A stretch of DNA of 64,000 nt from Streptomyces sp. A 4/2 (GTDB lineage Bacteria; Actinomycetota; Actinomycetes; Streptomycetales; Streptomycetaceae), in the NCBI RefSeq assembly GCF_940670765.1, contig NZ_CALNVW010000016.1, positions 1 to 64,000 on the forward strand, written 5' to 3'. The translations under genes and the position numbers were made by a program. A model generated the notes under the pieces. It worked only from the letters and a program-made list of their open reading frames with translations. It was not told the DNA's origin and searched no databases. Within the stretch, counting starts at the first letter, position 1. Every line of letters starts with the position of its first letter. This document shows, piece by piece, positions 39,798 to 48,065 of this stretch.

Positions 39798-41075
39798 TCA
39801 CTGGGATGTCTCGGCGCCTGCCTCGGCAACCGCTCCGTACTGCGCGGAGAAGTCGACGGGCAGCGAGACGGGGACGCGTGTCCAGGGCGAGGGGCGCCAG
39901 GCCACGTCCTCGGCGGGGATGCTGAGCCGCATGTCGGGCAGCAGGTGCAGCACGGTGTTGACCGCGGTACGGGTGATCAACCGGGCGGGTACCTGCGCGG
40001 GGCATACGTGCGCACCTGAGGAGAACGCCAGATGCGCGCGGTTGCCGGGCTCCACGCCGCCGGTGGCCGACCGGACCGCGGGGTCGTCGTTGGCCGCTCC
40101 GATCCCGAGGATGAGGACGTCGCCGCGTCTGATCTGCTGGCCGCCGAGCTCGGTGTCGCGCAGCGCGTAGCGGGCCGGCATGTTGTTCATCGGCGGGTCA
40201 CGCCACAGCGCCTCGTCCAGCGCGTCGTCCACTCCCAGCCGGCCACCGTGCATCCGGGCCGCGAAGCGCGGATCGGTGAGCATCAGCCGCAGGGTGTGGG
40301 AGATCCAGGCGGTGACCGTCTCGTTGCCCGCGGAGATCATCACCACCATCGACTGGAGGTGTTCGGCCTCGTCCCGCAGGTTCGGGTGACGGAGCAGAGC
40401 GGTCGTCAGATCGTCCTTCGGCTCGTCACGGCGGGCCCGCAGGGTGTCCGCGAGGATCTCCTCGAAGTGACGGTTGCCGACCTGTGAGTCGTCGGCGCTG
40501 CCGAACAGCGCGATGAGCGCGCGCAGCAGTTCGCGTCCTTCACCGCTGTCCAGTCCGAACAGGGAGGCCAGGGAGAGCATCGGGATGATCGTGGCGTACT
40601 CGTTCACCAGGTCCGCGTGGCCGCGCCCGGAGAACTCGCCGATGAGTTTGGCGCACATGGCCTCGACCTGGCGCCGTGTTCTGCGCTGGTCGATCCGGGC
40701 GACTCCGTCGTCGAGCGGCTGGCGCAGTCTGCGGTGTTCGGGGCCGTCGGCCCCGATGACATTGGCCCGCCAGGCCATCATCGGGAGCAGGCCCGAGTCC
40801 GGCGAGACCACACCGTCGTCGAGGTCGCGCCAGTTCCGGGCGTCCCGGGAGTAGACCTGTTCCTGGCGGGTGATCGTCAGCAACTCGCGGTAGCCCATGA
40901 CGAGCCAGGCGGGGACGCCGGGCTCCAGTTCCACCTTGGCGACGCTCCCCCACTGCTCACGCAGCCGGCGGTAGGCACCCTGTGGATCCTTGGAGCCGAC
41001 CGCTTCGGCCAGCGGGAGCAGGCCGGTCGTGAGGCCGTGTGCCGGACACGTCGCCGGAGGAAGGGGGTGGCTCAT
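39798..41075 (-). CDS. Cytochrome P450, CYP157-like, lacking ExxR
   Basis: This P450 has 425 residues. The haem-binding loop FSSGAHVCPAQVPARLI keeps Cys358, and the I helix reads MISAGNETVT, but the K-helix E-x-x-R motif is replaced by E288-A-L-W291 (DEALWRDPP). Loss of this otherwise near-universal Arg is a published feature of the CYP157 family of Streptomyces, which is usually found next to CYP154 genes, as here. The first base of the ATG at 41075 is the last base of the cvnD stop (TGATG), so translation is probably coupled. Whether it is a catalyst or a partner or sensor protein for the conservon is open. Confidence 0.92.
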   Translation of the reverse strand: MSHPLPPATCPAHGLTTGLLPLAEAVGSKDPQGAYRRLREQWGSVAKVELEPGVPAWLVMGYRELLTITRQEQVYSRDARNWRDLDDGVVSPDSGLLPMMAWRANVIGADGPEHRRLRQPLDDGVARIDQRRTRRQVEAMCAKLIGEFSGRGHADLVNEYATIIPMLSLASLFGLDSGEGRELLRALIALFGSADDSQVGNRHFEEILADTLRARRDEPKDDLTTALLRHPNLRDEAEHLQSMVVMISAGNETVTAWISHTLRLMLTDPRFAARMHGGRLGVDDALDEALWRDPPMNNMPARYALRDTELGGQQIRRGDVLILGIGAANDDPAVRSATGGVEPGNRAHLAFSSGAHVCPAQVPARLITRTAVNTVLHLLPDMRLSIPAEDVAWRPSPWTRVPVSLPVDFSAQYGAVAEAGAETSQ

Positions 41076-41680
41076 CAGACGTTCTCCGTCACACGCGCCG
41101 TGTCGGCGCTCATCACGTAGTGGACCAGGCTGATCAGGGCGTCGAGTGAGGAGGTCCGCTCGCGTGCGTCGCAGATCACCACGGGGGTGTCCGGCAGCAG
41201 ATCGAGGGCCGTCCGCAGCTCTTCGGTGGAGTAGTACTCGCTGTCGGGGAACTGGTTGACCGCGACGGCGAACGGCAGCCCGCGGATCTCCAGTTGCTCC
41301 AGTACGTCGAAGCTGTCCTCGATCCTGCGGGTGTCGACGAGCACGAGCACCCCGATGGCCCCTTCGGCCAGTCCCTCCCACAGGTCCCAGAACCGGCGCT
41401 GGCCGGGGGTCCCGAAAAGATAGAGGACCAGCCGGGAGGTGACGGTGATCCGTCCGAAGTCCATCGCGACGGTCGTGGTGGTCTTCGTTCCCATTCCGGC
41501 GAGGTCGTCCACCCCGATGCTCGCCTGGGTCATCACCTCCTCGGTGCGCAGCGGTTCGATCTCACTGACCGATCCGACCAGGGTGGTCTTCCCGACGCCG
41601 AAGGCGCCGACGACGAGGATCTTGACGGCCTGCTGGACGGTGTTGGCCAAATAGCGGTCAGCGGAGTCGGCGGAGACCAT
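41075..41680 (-). CDS. cvnD: Conservon GTPase CvnD
   Basis: A 201-residue small GTPase-like protein. The P-loop is VVGAFGVGKTTLVGS, VAMDFGRI covers the switch region, and LYLFGTPGQRRFWDL is the G3 motif, with DTPGQ-like form. VAVNQFPD replaces the usual NKxD specificity motif. This is the CvnD component of the Streptomyces four-gene conservon, which works with CvnA-C in a membrane-associated heterocomplex resembling eukaryotic G-protein signalling. The ATG at 41680 lies inside the end of cvnC (23-bp overlap), and the stop overlaps the first P450 start. Confidence 0.95.
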   Translation of the reverse strand: MVSADSADRYLANTVQQAVKILVVGAFGVGKTTLVGSVSEIEPLRTEEVMTQASIGVDDLAGMGTKTTTTVAMDFGRITVTSRLVLYLFGTPGQRRFWDLWEGLAEGAIGVLVLVDTRRIEDSFDVLEQLEIRGLPFAVAVNQFPDSEYYSTEELRTALDLLPDTPVVICDARERTSSLDALISLVHYVMSADTARVTENV

Positions 41681-42023
41681 CGAGTACCTCCTGGAGCAGT
41701 TGTCTGTCGGGCGGAACGGCCTGTGGGACACCGGAGCGCGCCGACAGATGACCGCTGTCGACGAGATCGGACACCAGCACCTTGACCAGGCTGACCGGCA
41801 GTTGGAGGTGGGCGGCCGCCTCCACCAGGGAGAGCAGCCGCCGGCACATCCGCATGAGGGCGCGTTCTTCCCGGGTGGCGGAGACGGGCAGGTCGCGTGG
41901 AGGGTCGACGGCGATGAGAAGTGTCTCGATACCGATGGTGTTACGGGTGGGACGGGAACGCCCCTTGCTGATCACATAGGGACGTAACGCCCGGTCCGCG
42001 TACTCCCCCTCCGGGTCGCTCAC
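41658..42023 (-). CDS. cvnC: Conservon protein CvnC (DUF742), with TTA codon
   Basis: The product is 121 residues of the DUF742 family. It has the N-terminal RALRPYVISKGRSRPTRNTI, and a predicted winged-helix core, CRRLLSLVEAAAHLQLPVSL, VKVLVSDLVDSGHL. In studied conservons CvnC bridges the kinase-like CvnA and the GTPase. Codon 13 is TTA (41985-41987), so full translation may require the bldA tRNA, which would tie the operon to development or late growth. Its ATG overlaps the cvnB stop (ATGA), and its end overlaps cvnD by 23 bp. Confidence 0.95.
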   Translation of the reverse strand: MSDPEGEYADRALRPYVISKGRSRPTRNTIGIETLLIAVDPPRDLPVSATREERALMRMCRRLLSLVEAAAHLQLPVSLVKVLVSDLVDSGHLSARSGVPQAVPPDRQLLQEVLDGLRRLR

Positions 42024-42436
42024 AGAACGGAGCCCGGCCTCGGCGGGCTGCTCAGGTTGGCGGCGCCGATTCTCATCACCTGGGCCTGCATCTGCCGGGC
42101 GACGAGCTTCGGGTCCACCACCGGGCCGGTCACCACGGCGAGATGGACGTTGTCGGCGCTGCGCATGAACAGGAAGCCGCCGTTGAACTCGACCATCTGC
42201 TGGTGCACGGCGCCGCCCTCCTCCCCGAACTCCCGGCCGAGGCTGCGGCCCAGGGACTGCAGACCCGAGCAGTTCGCCGACAGCCGGTCGGCGGAGTCCC
42301 GGTCCATGCCCTCGGAGCTGACCAGAAGCAGGCCGTCGGCGCTGAAGACGATCGCCTGTCGCACGCCCGGCACGGCGGCGACCTCCGAGATCATCCAGCC
42401 TCGCTGCTCCGGGTTCTCCACGTAACTCATGCTCAC
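42020..42436 (-). CDS. cvnB: Conservon roadblock/LC7 protein CvnB
   Basis: This small roadblock/LC7 protein has 138 residues: AAVPGVRQAIVFSADGLLLV, then SANCSGLQSLGRSLGREFG and GGFLFMRSADNVHLAVV. Roadblock proteins regulate or dock small GTPases, in line with CvnD downstream. The start is either GTG at 42436, overlapping the cvnA stop as GTGA, or ATG two codons later. It is cytoplasmic. Confidence 0.95.
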   Translation of the reverse strand: MSMSYVENPEQRGWMISEVAAVPGVRQAIVFSADGLLLVSSEGMDRDSADRLSANCSGLQSLGRSLGREFGEEGGAVHQQMVEFNGGFLFMRSADNVHLAVVTGPVVDPKLVARQMQAQVMRIGAANLSSPPRPGSVL

Positions 42437-44061
42437 GCCTGTCCTTCTATGGAATCGGGGGTGTGGGGGGAAGATCCGTCCTCGCCGACGTGCGGTCCGG
42501 AGCGTGGGTCGGGCACCGAACGGCCGCCTTCGAAGAAGGCCTCCATCCAGTCACCCGCCTCGTCGGGTGTCGCCGACGACATGGCGGGGGCAGCGGTTTC
42601 TCCGGCCGTTCCGGTCCCGGGACGGAACTCGTCGCGGCGCGAACGCCGGCGCGGGAGCCGGCCGGCCCGCGAAGGGTCCGGCGCGGCGTGCCGGGCGTGG
42701 CCGGGGGCGTCGTCCGCCCCGGGCCCGGGGGCGGTGGTGTCCGGGGCGGGCCGGGGGGCGTGCTCCTCGCCGTACACCGTCGCCGGTGTACGGGAGGCCT
42801 GACCCGGTACGGTCGGCGCCGGGCCTGCTCCCTCCGTCGTTCCTGCCGTGGCCCCGGGCGGTGATGCGGGCGGCGGTACGACGAGGGAGCGGTCGGCGGA
42901 GCTGCCGGCCGGGGCGATCGTCTCCAGGACGTCCGTGGGGATCAGTACGACGCCGCGAACACCTCCGTAGGGTGAGGGGCCCAAGTCGACGTGGAAGCCG
43001 TGGCGTTGGGCGAACCGGCCGACCACCGCGAAGCCGGTCTGCGGAATCTCACCGACGTCACCGACACCCAGCAGCCTGCGGCCCGAGGCGACTTCGCGTG
43101 CTTCGGCGAGCCGGTACTCGTCCAGACCCAGGCCGCCGTCGTCCACCTCGATGACGGCGCCGCGCTGCACGGTCCGCACCGTCACCGGGACCGCGGTGCT
43201 CGGCGGGGAGTACTCGGTCGCATTGGCGAGCAGCTCCGCCATCAGATGGATCAGCGGCTCGACGACGGGTGCGGCGATGCCCACGTCCGGGTCGCCGGAC
43301 ACCTCGATGCGGGTGTACGCGACGATCCGTCCGGAGGCGGCCCGTACCGCGTCCACCAGGGCCAGCGGCTTCTGCCACTGCTGGCCGGGCCACTCACCGC
43401 ACAGCACCTTGAGGCTCTGGGCGTGCCGGGCCTGCTGGGTGGCCGCGTGGTCCACCTGCATGGTGGATTCGAGCAGTTCGGCGTCGGTCGGATACCGGTC
43501 CGCCAGCCCCGTCACGGCGGCCTGGATCCGGTGGGCCGACGTCTGGACGCGGCTGGCCAGTTCGACCAGGGCCAGTCGCTGCGACTCCTCGCGGTGTTCG
43601 ACGGCTTCGTGCACCTCGGCCAGCAGCCGGTCCAGGAGTCCGGCCACGGTCTCGTCCAGCGGCCACCCGCCGGACAGCGGGCCCGGGTCCTGCCTGCCGT
43701 CGAGCGCGGCGGGCAGCCGCTCCTTGACGACGTGCTCGACCTCGGCCTGGATCAGGCTGTTCTGCTGCTGGGACCTGCGGCGCCATTCGGCGTCGAGGCG
43801 GGCCGTGTCGTCCGCGCGCTCCCCGGCGTCGCGCAGATGGCTCGCCGCCTCGGACCGGGCCTTTCTGAACTGCCCGCGCAGTCCGACCAGGAGCGCGAGA
43901 TCCGACAGGGCGACCACTACGTAGATCACGACGGCTAGGGGACCGCTGGTCGTGCCGGACACCAGCGGCGCCGCGAACACGAGGAACGTGAGGACCAGAG
44001 CCGTCGGCCAGAGGTACTGCGTCCGGCGTGGTGGGGGTACGGACGCGGAGGAACGGGCCAT
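42433..44061 (-). CDS. cvnA: Conservon sensor-kinase-like protein CvnA
   Basis: The predicted protein has 542 residues. Two N-terminal membrane helices (LWPTALVLTFLVFAAPLVSG and LAVVIYVVVALSDLALLVGL) are separated by a short loop, so no large extracellular sensor is present. A coiled-coil or helical segment follows (about 65-130), then a helical region with MQVDHAATQQARHAQ, where the H-box His would lie, and an HATPase domain with ELLANATEYSPPSTAV (N box) and VDDGGLGLD (G1). The last 150 residues are Pro/Gly/Ala-rich and disordered. It is the first gene of the conservon operon; the ATG at 44061 follows AAAGG. Confidence 0.93.
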   Translation of the reverse strand: MARSSASVPPPRRTQYLWPTALVLTFLVFAAPLVSGTTSGPLAVVIYVVVALSDLALLVGLRGQFRKARSEAASHLRDAGERADDTARLDAEWRRRSQQQNSLIQAEVEHVVKERLPAALDGRQDPGPLSGGWPLDETVAGLLDRLLAEVHEAVEHREESQRLALVELASRVQTSAHRIQAAVTGLADRYPTDAELLESTMQVDHAATQQARHAQSLKVLCGEWPGQQWQKPLALVDAVRAASGRIVAYTRIEVSGDPDVGIAAPVVEPLIHLMAELLANATEYSPPSTAVPVTVRTVQRGAVIEVDDGGLGLDEYRLAEAREVASGRRLLGVGDVGEIPQTGFAVVGRFAQRHGFHVDLGPSPYGGVRGVVLIPTDVLETIAPAGSSADRSLVVPPPASPPGATAGTTEGAGPAPTVPGQASRTPATVYGEEHAPRPAPDTTAPGPGADDAPGHARHAAPDPSRAGRLPRRRSRRDEFRPGTGTAGETAAPAMSSATPDEAGDWMEAFFEGGRSVPDPRSGPHVGEDGSSPHTPDSIEGQA

Positions 44062-44427
44062 GAAGAACCTTTGAATCGGCTTCGAATTGGCTGGGAACCG
44101 CTGCTCAGTTGGGGAGAACAACGGCCCCCACGGGGGCACTACAACGCTACGGCGCCGACGCATCCATCAGGAACAGACCTGGTACGGGCCTGCCCCGTCG
44201 GCACTCTGACAAGCTTTCACCCCGCACTACGGCTCATCTGTCCGTCTACCGGACGGCTTAGCGAGATCGTATAGTCGCCTTGCATATCCCCAGAGCGCTT
44301 TTCAGCCACTCTTCGGTCCTTCGGTCACCTTGGGACGCGGGAGGCGACGGCGCACCCGTCCGGCCCCCGGCTCTCCGGCAGTTACAGCTTGCGGGCCGCG
44401 CCGTGAGAAGTGCCGCCGGAACACACC
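44062..44427. other. Intergenic region upstream of the conservon
   Basis: The 366 bp between cvnA and the end of the phosphoketolase gene contain no supported gene. It should hold the cvn promoter (minus strand). A TATACGAT sequence near 44266-44273 on the minus strand resembles a -10, but lacks a good -35. A short GCCCCC/GGGGGC inverted repeat lies at 44124-44137. Confidence 0.5.
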
Positions 44428-46827
44428 TCAGGTCTCCAGAGGCAGCGGCTGCCAGGTCCAGTCGGCCACCTCGGGCAGGTCGGTGCCGTGTTCCCGGATC
44501 CAGGAGTGGTGCCGCAGCCGGGCGTCCTCCATCACCTGCCGGGTGTGCGTCGCGCGGACCGCGAGGCCCGGCACCCGGTCGATGACGTCCAGAACGAGCC
44601 GGTAGCGGTCCAGGTCGTTGCGTACCACCATGTCGAAGGGCGTGGTGGTCGTCCCCGATTCCTTGTACCCCCGCACGTGCAGGTTCCGGTGTCCGGCCTG
44701 GCGGTAGGCGAGGCGGTGGATGAGCCACGGGTAGCCGTGGTAGGCGAAGATCACCGGCTTGTCGCGGGTGAACAGCGCGTCGTACTGCCTGGCGGACAGT
44801 CCGTGCGGGTGCTCCGACTCGGGGAGCAGCCGGGCGAGGTCGACGACATTGACGACGCGGACGGCGAGCTGCGGCAGATGACGGCGGAGCAACAGGGCGG
44901 CTGCCAGCACCTCCTGGGTCGGGACGTCACCCGCGCAGGCCAGCACGACATCGGGTTCCTCGCCCTCCCGCTCGGTACCGGCCCACTCCCAGACGCCCGC
45001 CCCCCGCGCGCAGTGGGCCCGTGCCTCGTCCAGCGTGAGCCAGTCGAAGGTCGGCTGCTTCCCGGCGATGACCACATTGACGTAGTCACGGCTGTGCAGG
45101 ACGTGTTCGGCCACCGAGAGCAGCGTGTTGGTGTCCGGCGGCAGGTACACCCGTACGACCTCGGGCGCCTTGTTGAGCACGTGGTCGACGAAGCCGGGGT
45201 CCTGGTGGGAGAAGCCGTTGTGGTCCTGGCGCCATACGTGCGAGGTGAGCAGGTAGTTGAGGGAGGCGATCGGGCGGCGCCAGGGCAGCGTGCGGGACAC
45301 CTTCAGCCACTTGATGTGCTGGTTCACCATGGAGTCGACGATGTGCACGAAGGCTTCGTAGCAGGAGAAGAGCCCGTGCCTGCCGGTGAGGAGATAGCCC
45401 TCCAGCCAGCCCTGGCAGGTGTGTTCGGACAGGATCTCCATGACGCGGCCGTGCCGGTCGAGGTTTTCGTCGACGTCGCGGGTCCGGGCCTGCCAGGCCT
45501 TTCCGGTGGCCCCGTACAGGGCCTGGAGCCGGTTGGAGGCCGTCTCGTCCGGGCCGACGACACGGAAGTCGCGGCGCTCCTTCGTGGCGTCCATGACCGC
45601 TTCCAGCAACTCCCCCAGGACCCGGGTCGGTTCGTGGGAGGTCGCGCCCGGCCGGTCGACCCGCACGGCGTACCCGTCCAGGGGCGGCACGGGGAGCCGG
45701 CGGAGCAGCAGTCCGCCGTTGGCGTACGGGGTGGCGCCGAGCCGACGGGCGCCGTCAGGGACGCAGGCCAGGACCTGCGGGCGGGGGCTGCCGTTGTCGT
45801 CGAACAGTTCCGCGGGCCGGTACGAACGCAGCCAGTCCTCCAACTGCCGGAGGTGTTGCGGGTTTTCGCGTACGTTCGGCAGCGGCACCTGGTGGGCGCG
45901 CCAGGTGCCTTCGACCGGCAGCCCGTCGACGCTCACCGGCCCGGTCCAGCCCTTGGGCGTGCTCAGGACGATCATGGGCCAGCGCGGACGCACGGTGGCC
46001 CCGGCCTCCCGGGCGGCGCGCTGGATCCGTGCGATGCGGTCCAGCGCGGTGTCCATGGCCGCGGCCATGGCACGGTGGACCGATTCGGGGTCGTCGCCGG
46101 TGACATGGAGTACGTCGTGGCCGTAGCCGCGGAGCAGCTCGTCCAGTTCCGCCTCGGGGACGCGGGCGAGCACGGTCGGATTGGCGATCTTGTAGCCGTT
46201 GAGGTGCAGGATCGGCAGCACGGCGCCGTCGTGCACCGGGTCGAGGAACTTGTTGGAGTGCCAGGACGCGGCGAGCGGGCCGGTCTCCGCCTCGCCGTCA
46301 CCGATCACACACGCGACCAGCAGGTCCGGATGGTCGAGCGCGGCTCCGTAGGCGTGGGAGAGGGAGTAGCCCAGCTCGCCGCCCTCGTGGATCGATCCCG
46401 GTGTCTCGGGTGCGACATGGCTGGGGACTCCTCCGGGGAAGGAGAACTGGCGGAAGAGCCGGGCCATGCCGTCGCTGTCCCGGCCGATGTCCGGATACGT
46501 CTCGGAGTAGCTGCCCTCCAGCCAGGAGTTGGCCAGCACGGCCGGGCCGCCGTGTCCGGGACCCCAGACGCAGACCGCGTCCTGTCCGCGCGCCTTGACG
46601 ACACGGTTGAGGTGGGTGTGGACCAGGTTCAGCCCGGGAGAAGTGCCCCAGTGACCGAGCAGGCGGGGTTTGATGTGTTCGGGCCGCAGCTCCTCGGTGA
46701 GCAGCGGATTGCTCATGAGGTAGATCTGGCCGACCGCCAGGTAGTTCGCGGCGCGCCAGTGGGCGATCAGCGAGGCCAGCTCCTCGTCGCCGACCGATGC
46801 GCGTGCTTCCGTGCCGGTGTCGCCCAT
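44428..46827 (-). CDS. xfp: Phosphoketolase
   Basis: The 799-residue product is the usual length for xylulose-5-phosphate/fructose-6-phosphate phosphoketolase. It has [51 protein letters not shown], and [20 protein letters not shown], the thiamine diphosphate-binding motif. [20 protein letters not shown] is also typical. It cleaves sugar phosphates with phosphate to acetyl phosphate and glyceraldehyde 3-phosphate or erythrose 4-phosphate in the cytoplasm, bypassing part of glycolysis. It lies 116 bp downstream of a universal stress protein on the same strand, a pairing common in actinobacterial hypoxia or dormancy regulons. Co-transcription is likely but not proven. Confidence 0.96.
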   Translation of the reverse strand: MGDTGTEARASVGDEELASLIAHWRAANYLAVGQIYLMSNPLLTEELRPEHIKPRLLGHWGTSPGLNLVHTHLNRVVKARGQDAVCVWGPGHGGPAVLANSWLEGSYSETYPDIGRDSDGMARLFRQFSFPGGVPSHVAPETPGSIHEGGELGYSLSHAYGAALDHPDLLVACVIGDGEAETGPLAASWHSNKFLDPVHDGAVLPILHLNGYKIANPTVLARVPEAELDELLRGYGHDVLHVTGDDPESVHRAMAAAMDTALDRIARIQRAAREAGATVRPRWPMIVLSTPKGWTGPVSVDGLPVEGTWRAHQVPLPNVRENPQHLRQLEDWLRSYRPAELFDDNGSPRPQVLACVPDGARRLGATPYANGGLLLRRLPVPPLDGYAVRVDRPGATSHEPTRVLGELLEAVMDATKERRDFRVVGPDETASNRLQALYGATGKAWQARTRDVDENLDRHGRVMEILSEHTCQGWLEGYLLTGRHGLFSCYEAFVHIVDSMVNQHIKWLKVSRTLPWRRPIASLNYLLTSHVWRQDHNGFSHQDPGFVDHVLNKAPEVVRVYLPPDTNTLLSVAEHVLHSRDYVNVVIAGKQPTFDWLTLDEARAHCARGAGVWEWAGTEREGEEPDVVLACAGDVPTQEVLAAALLLRRHLPQLAVRVVNVVDLARLLPESEHPHGLSARQYDALFTRDKPVIFAYHGYPWLIHRLAYRQAGHRNLHVRGYKESGTTTTPFDMVVRNDLDRYRLVLDVIDRVPGLAVRATHTRQVMEDARLRHHSWIREHGTDLPEVADWTWQPLPLET

Positions 46828-46943
46828 GGCATTCCTCCGCTGCGGTGGATGTCCTTGCCAGCCTTACGCCGAGCGGGCGGCGCCCGCGACCCGCCGGGAC
46901 CGTCCGGGCCACCGGGCCGGAACGGCCGGGCGCCCGTACCGGC

Positions 46944-47807
46944 TCATCCGTGCGGGACGACCGCCACCGGGCAGGGCGCGTGGTGCACGGCTGCCGACAG
47001 GACGTGTCCCACCGGGGACGACCAGGTGGGACGGTTCCTGCGGCGGCCGACGACCAGCAGTCCGCCGCCCGCGGCGCCCCGTACGACGGCGCTCGCGGGG
47101 CTCTCCATCAGCACCCGGTCGACCGTGCGCACTCCGGGGAACTTCGCCCGCCAGGGGCGCAGCGCCTCGGTGAGTTCCCGCTGGGCTTCCTTGGCGACCT
47201 CACCCGACACGAAGGGGTCGATCCCGTCACGGGTGTAGGCGGGTGCCGGGAGGCTTCTGCCGTGCACGGCGCGCAGTGCGACGCCCCGTCTGGCCGCGGC
47301 CTCGAAGGCGAACTCGAACACGGCGTCGTACGGGCCGTGCAGACCCAGCCCCACCACCACGTCACCGTCCTGGGCCACGGGCCCGGTGTCCCGGCGCGCA
47401 CGGACGAGAACGGTCGGGCACCCGGCCCGTGCCACCACGTGCAGACCGATGTCGCCGAGGAAGTAGCTGGCCAGCGGCGCCATGTCCCGCGAGCCGAGGA
47501 CCAGCAGCTCCGACTCCCCGGCGGCTTCCAGCAGCGCGTGCGCCGGGTCCTCGGCGATCAGGTCCTCCATGACGGACAGGCCCGGGTAGCGCTCCTCGAT
47601 GACGCGGCGCGCCCGGTCCACGATCCACTGGGGCCAGTCGTTCCGGTCGCCCTCCACGGCCTGCCGGGCCGGGTCCTCGGGTACCGGTACCCACGCGTGC
47701 AGCACGCGCAGGGTCGCGTGGCGCGACTCTGCTTCCTGGGCCGCCCAGTGGGCGGCGGACAACGCCTCGGACGTGCTGTCCAGGCCGACGGTGACGATCG
47801 GCGTCAT
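46944..47807 (-). CDS. Universal stress protein, two UspA domains
   Basis: This tandem UspA protein has 287 residues. Domain 1 starts TPIVTVGLDSTSEALSAAHW and ends LVLGSRDMAPLASYFLGDIG with ARAGCPTVLV. Domain 2 starts DVVVGLGLHGPYDAVFEFAF and ends VVGRRRNRPTWSSPVGHVLS with HHAPCPVAVV. The ATP-binding G-2x-G-9x-G pattern is imperfect in both. In Streptomyces and mycobacteria such double-Usp proteins accumulate under low oxygen or stationary conditions. It precedes phosphoketolase on the same strand. Confidence 0.93.
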   Translation of the reverse strand: MTPIVTVGLDSTSEALSAAHWAAQEAESRHATLRVLHAWVPVPEDPARQAVEGDRNDWPQWIVDRARRVIEERYPGLSVMEDLIAEDPAHALLEAAGESELLVLGSRDMAPLASYFLGDIGLHVVARAGCPTVLVRARRDTGPVAQDGDVVVGLGLHGPYDAVFEFAFEAAARRGVALRAVHGRSLPAPAYTRDGIDPFVSGEVAKEAQRELTEALRPWRAKFPGVRTVDRVLMESPASAVVRGAAGGGLLVVGRRRNRPTWSSPVGHVLSAAVHHAPCPVAVVPHG

Positions 47808-47977
47808 GTCGATGCTCCGTTCCCGGCGGGTCCGCCTCGTCGACGCTCCGGTGGATGCGCCGTTTTTCGACCGCGGGCAGCCGCCTCACATTCTGCACCG
47901 CACCGGGACGAACCGCCTCTCGCTCCGGCTCCGGGTGCCGGTGTCCGGAGCCTCACGCCGGACGCCCCGACGCCGTA

Positions 47978-48025
47978 GGGCCGGGACAGCGGAGGGCCGG
48001 GACAGCGGATGCGCCGTCCCGGCCC
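47978..48025 (-). terminator. Terminator with tandem-duplicated left arm
   Basis: The 16-mer GGGCCGGGACAGCGGA occurs twice in tandem (47978-47993, 47994-48009) and either copy can pair with GTCCCGGCCC at 48016-48025. It lies downstream of the alpha-galactosidase stop at 48066, 40 bp away. Confidence 0.7.
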
Positions 48026-48065
48026 CGTTTCCGGCTCGCTCGATCTTTAACCTGTGCGGCGCGGA

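Noticed and set aside
44410..47238. A 942-codon open frame opposite phosphoketolase
   Set aside because: Antisense shadow of a strongly supported enzyme gene; composition is Val/Gly/Arg-rich with no domain.
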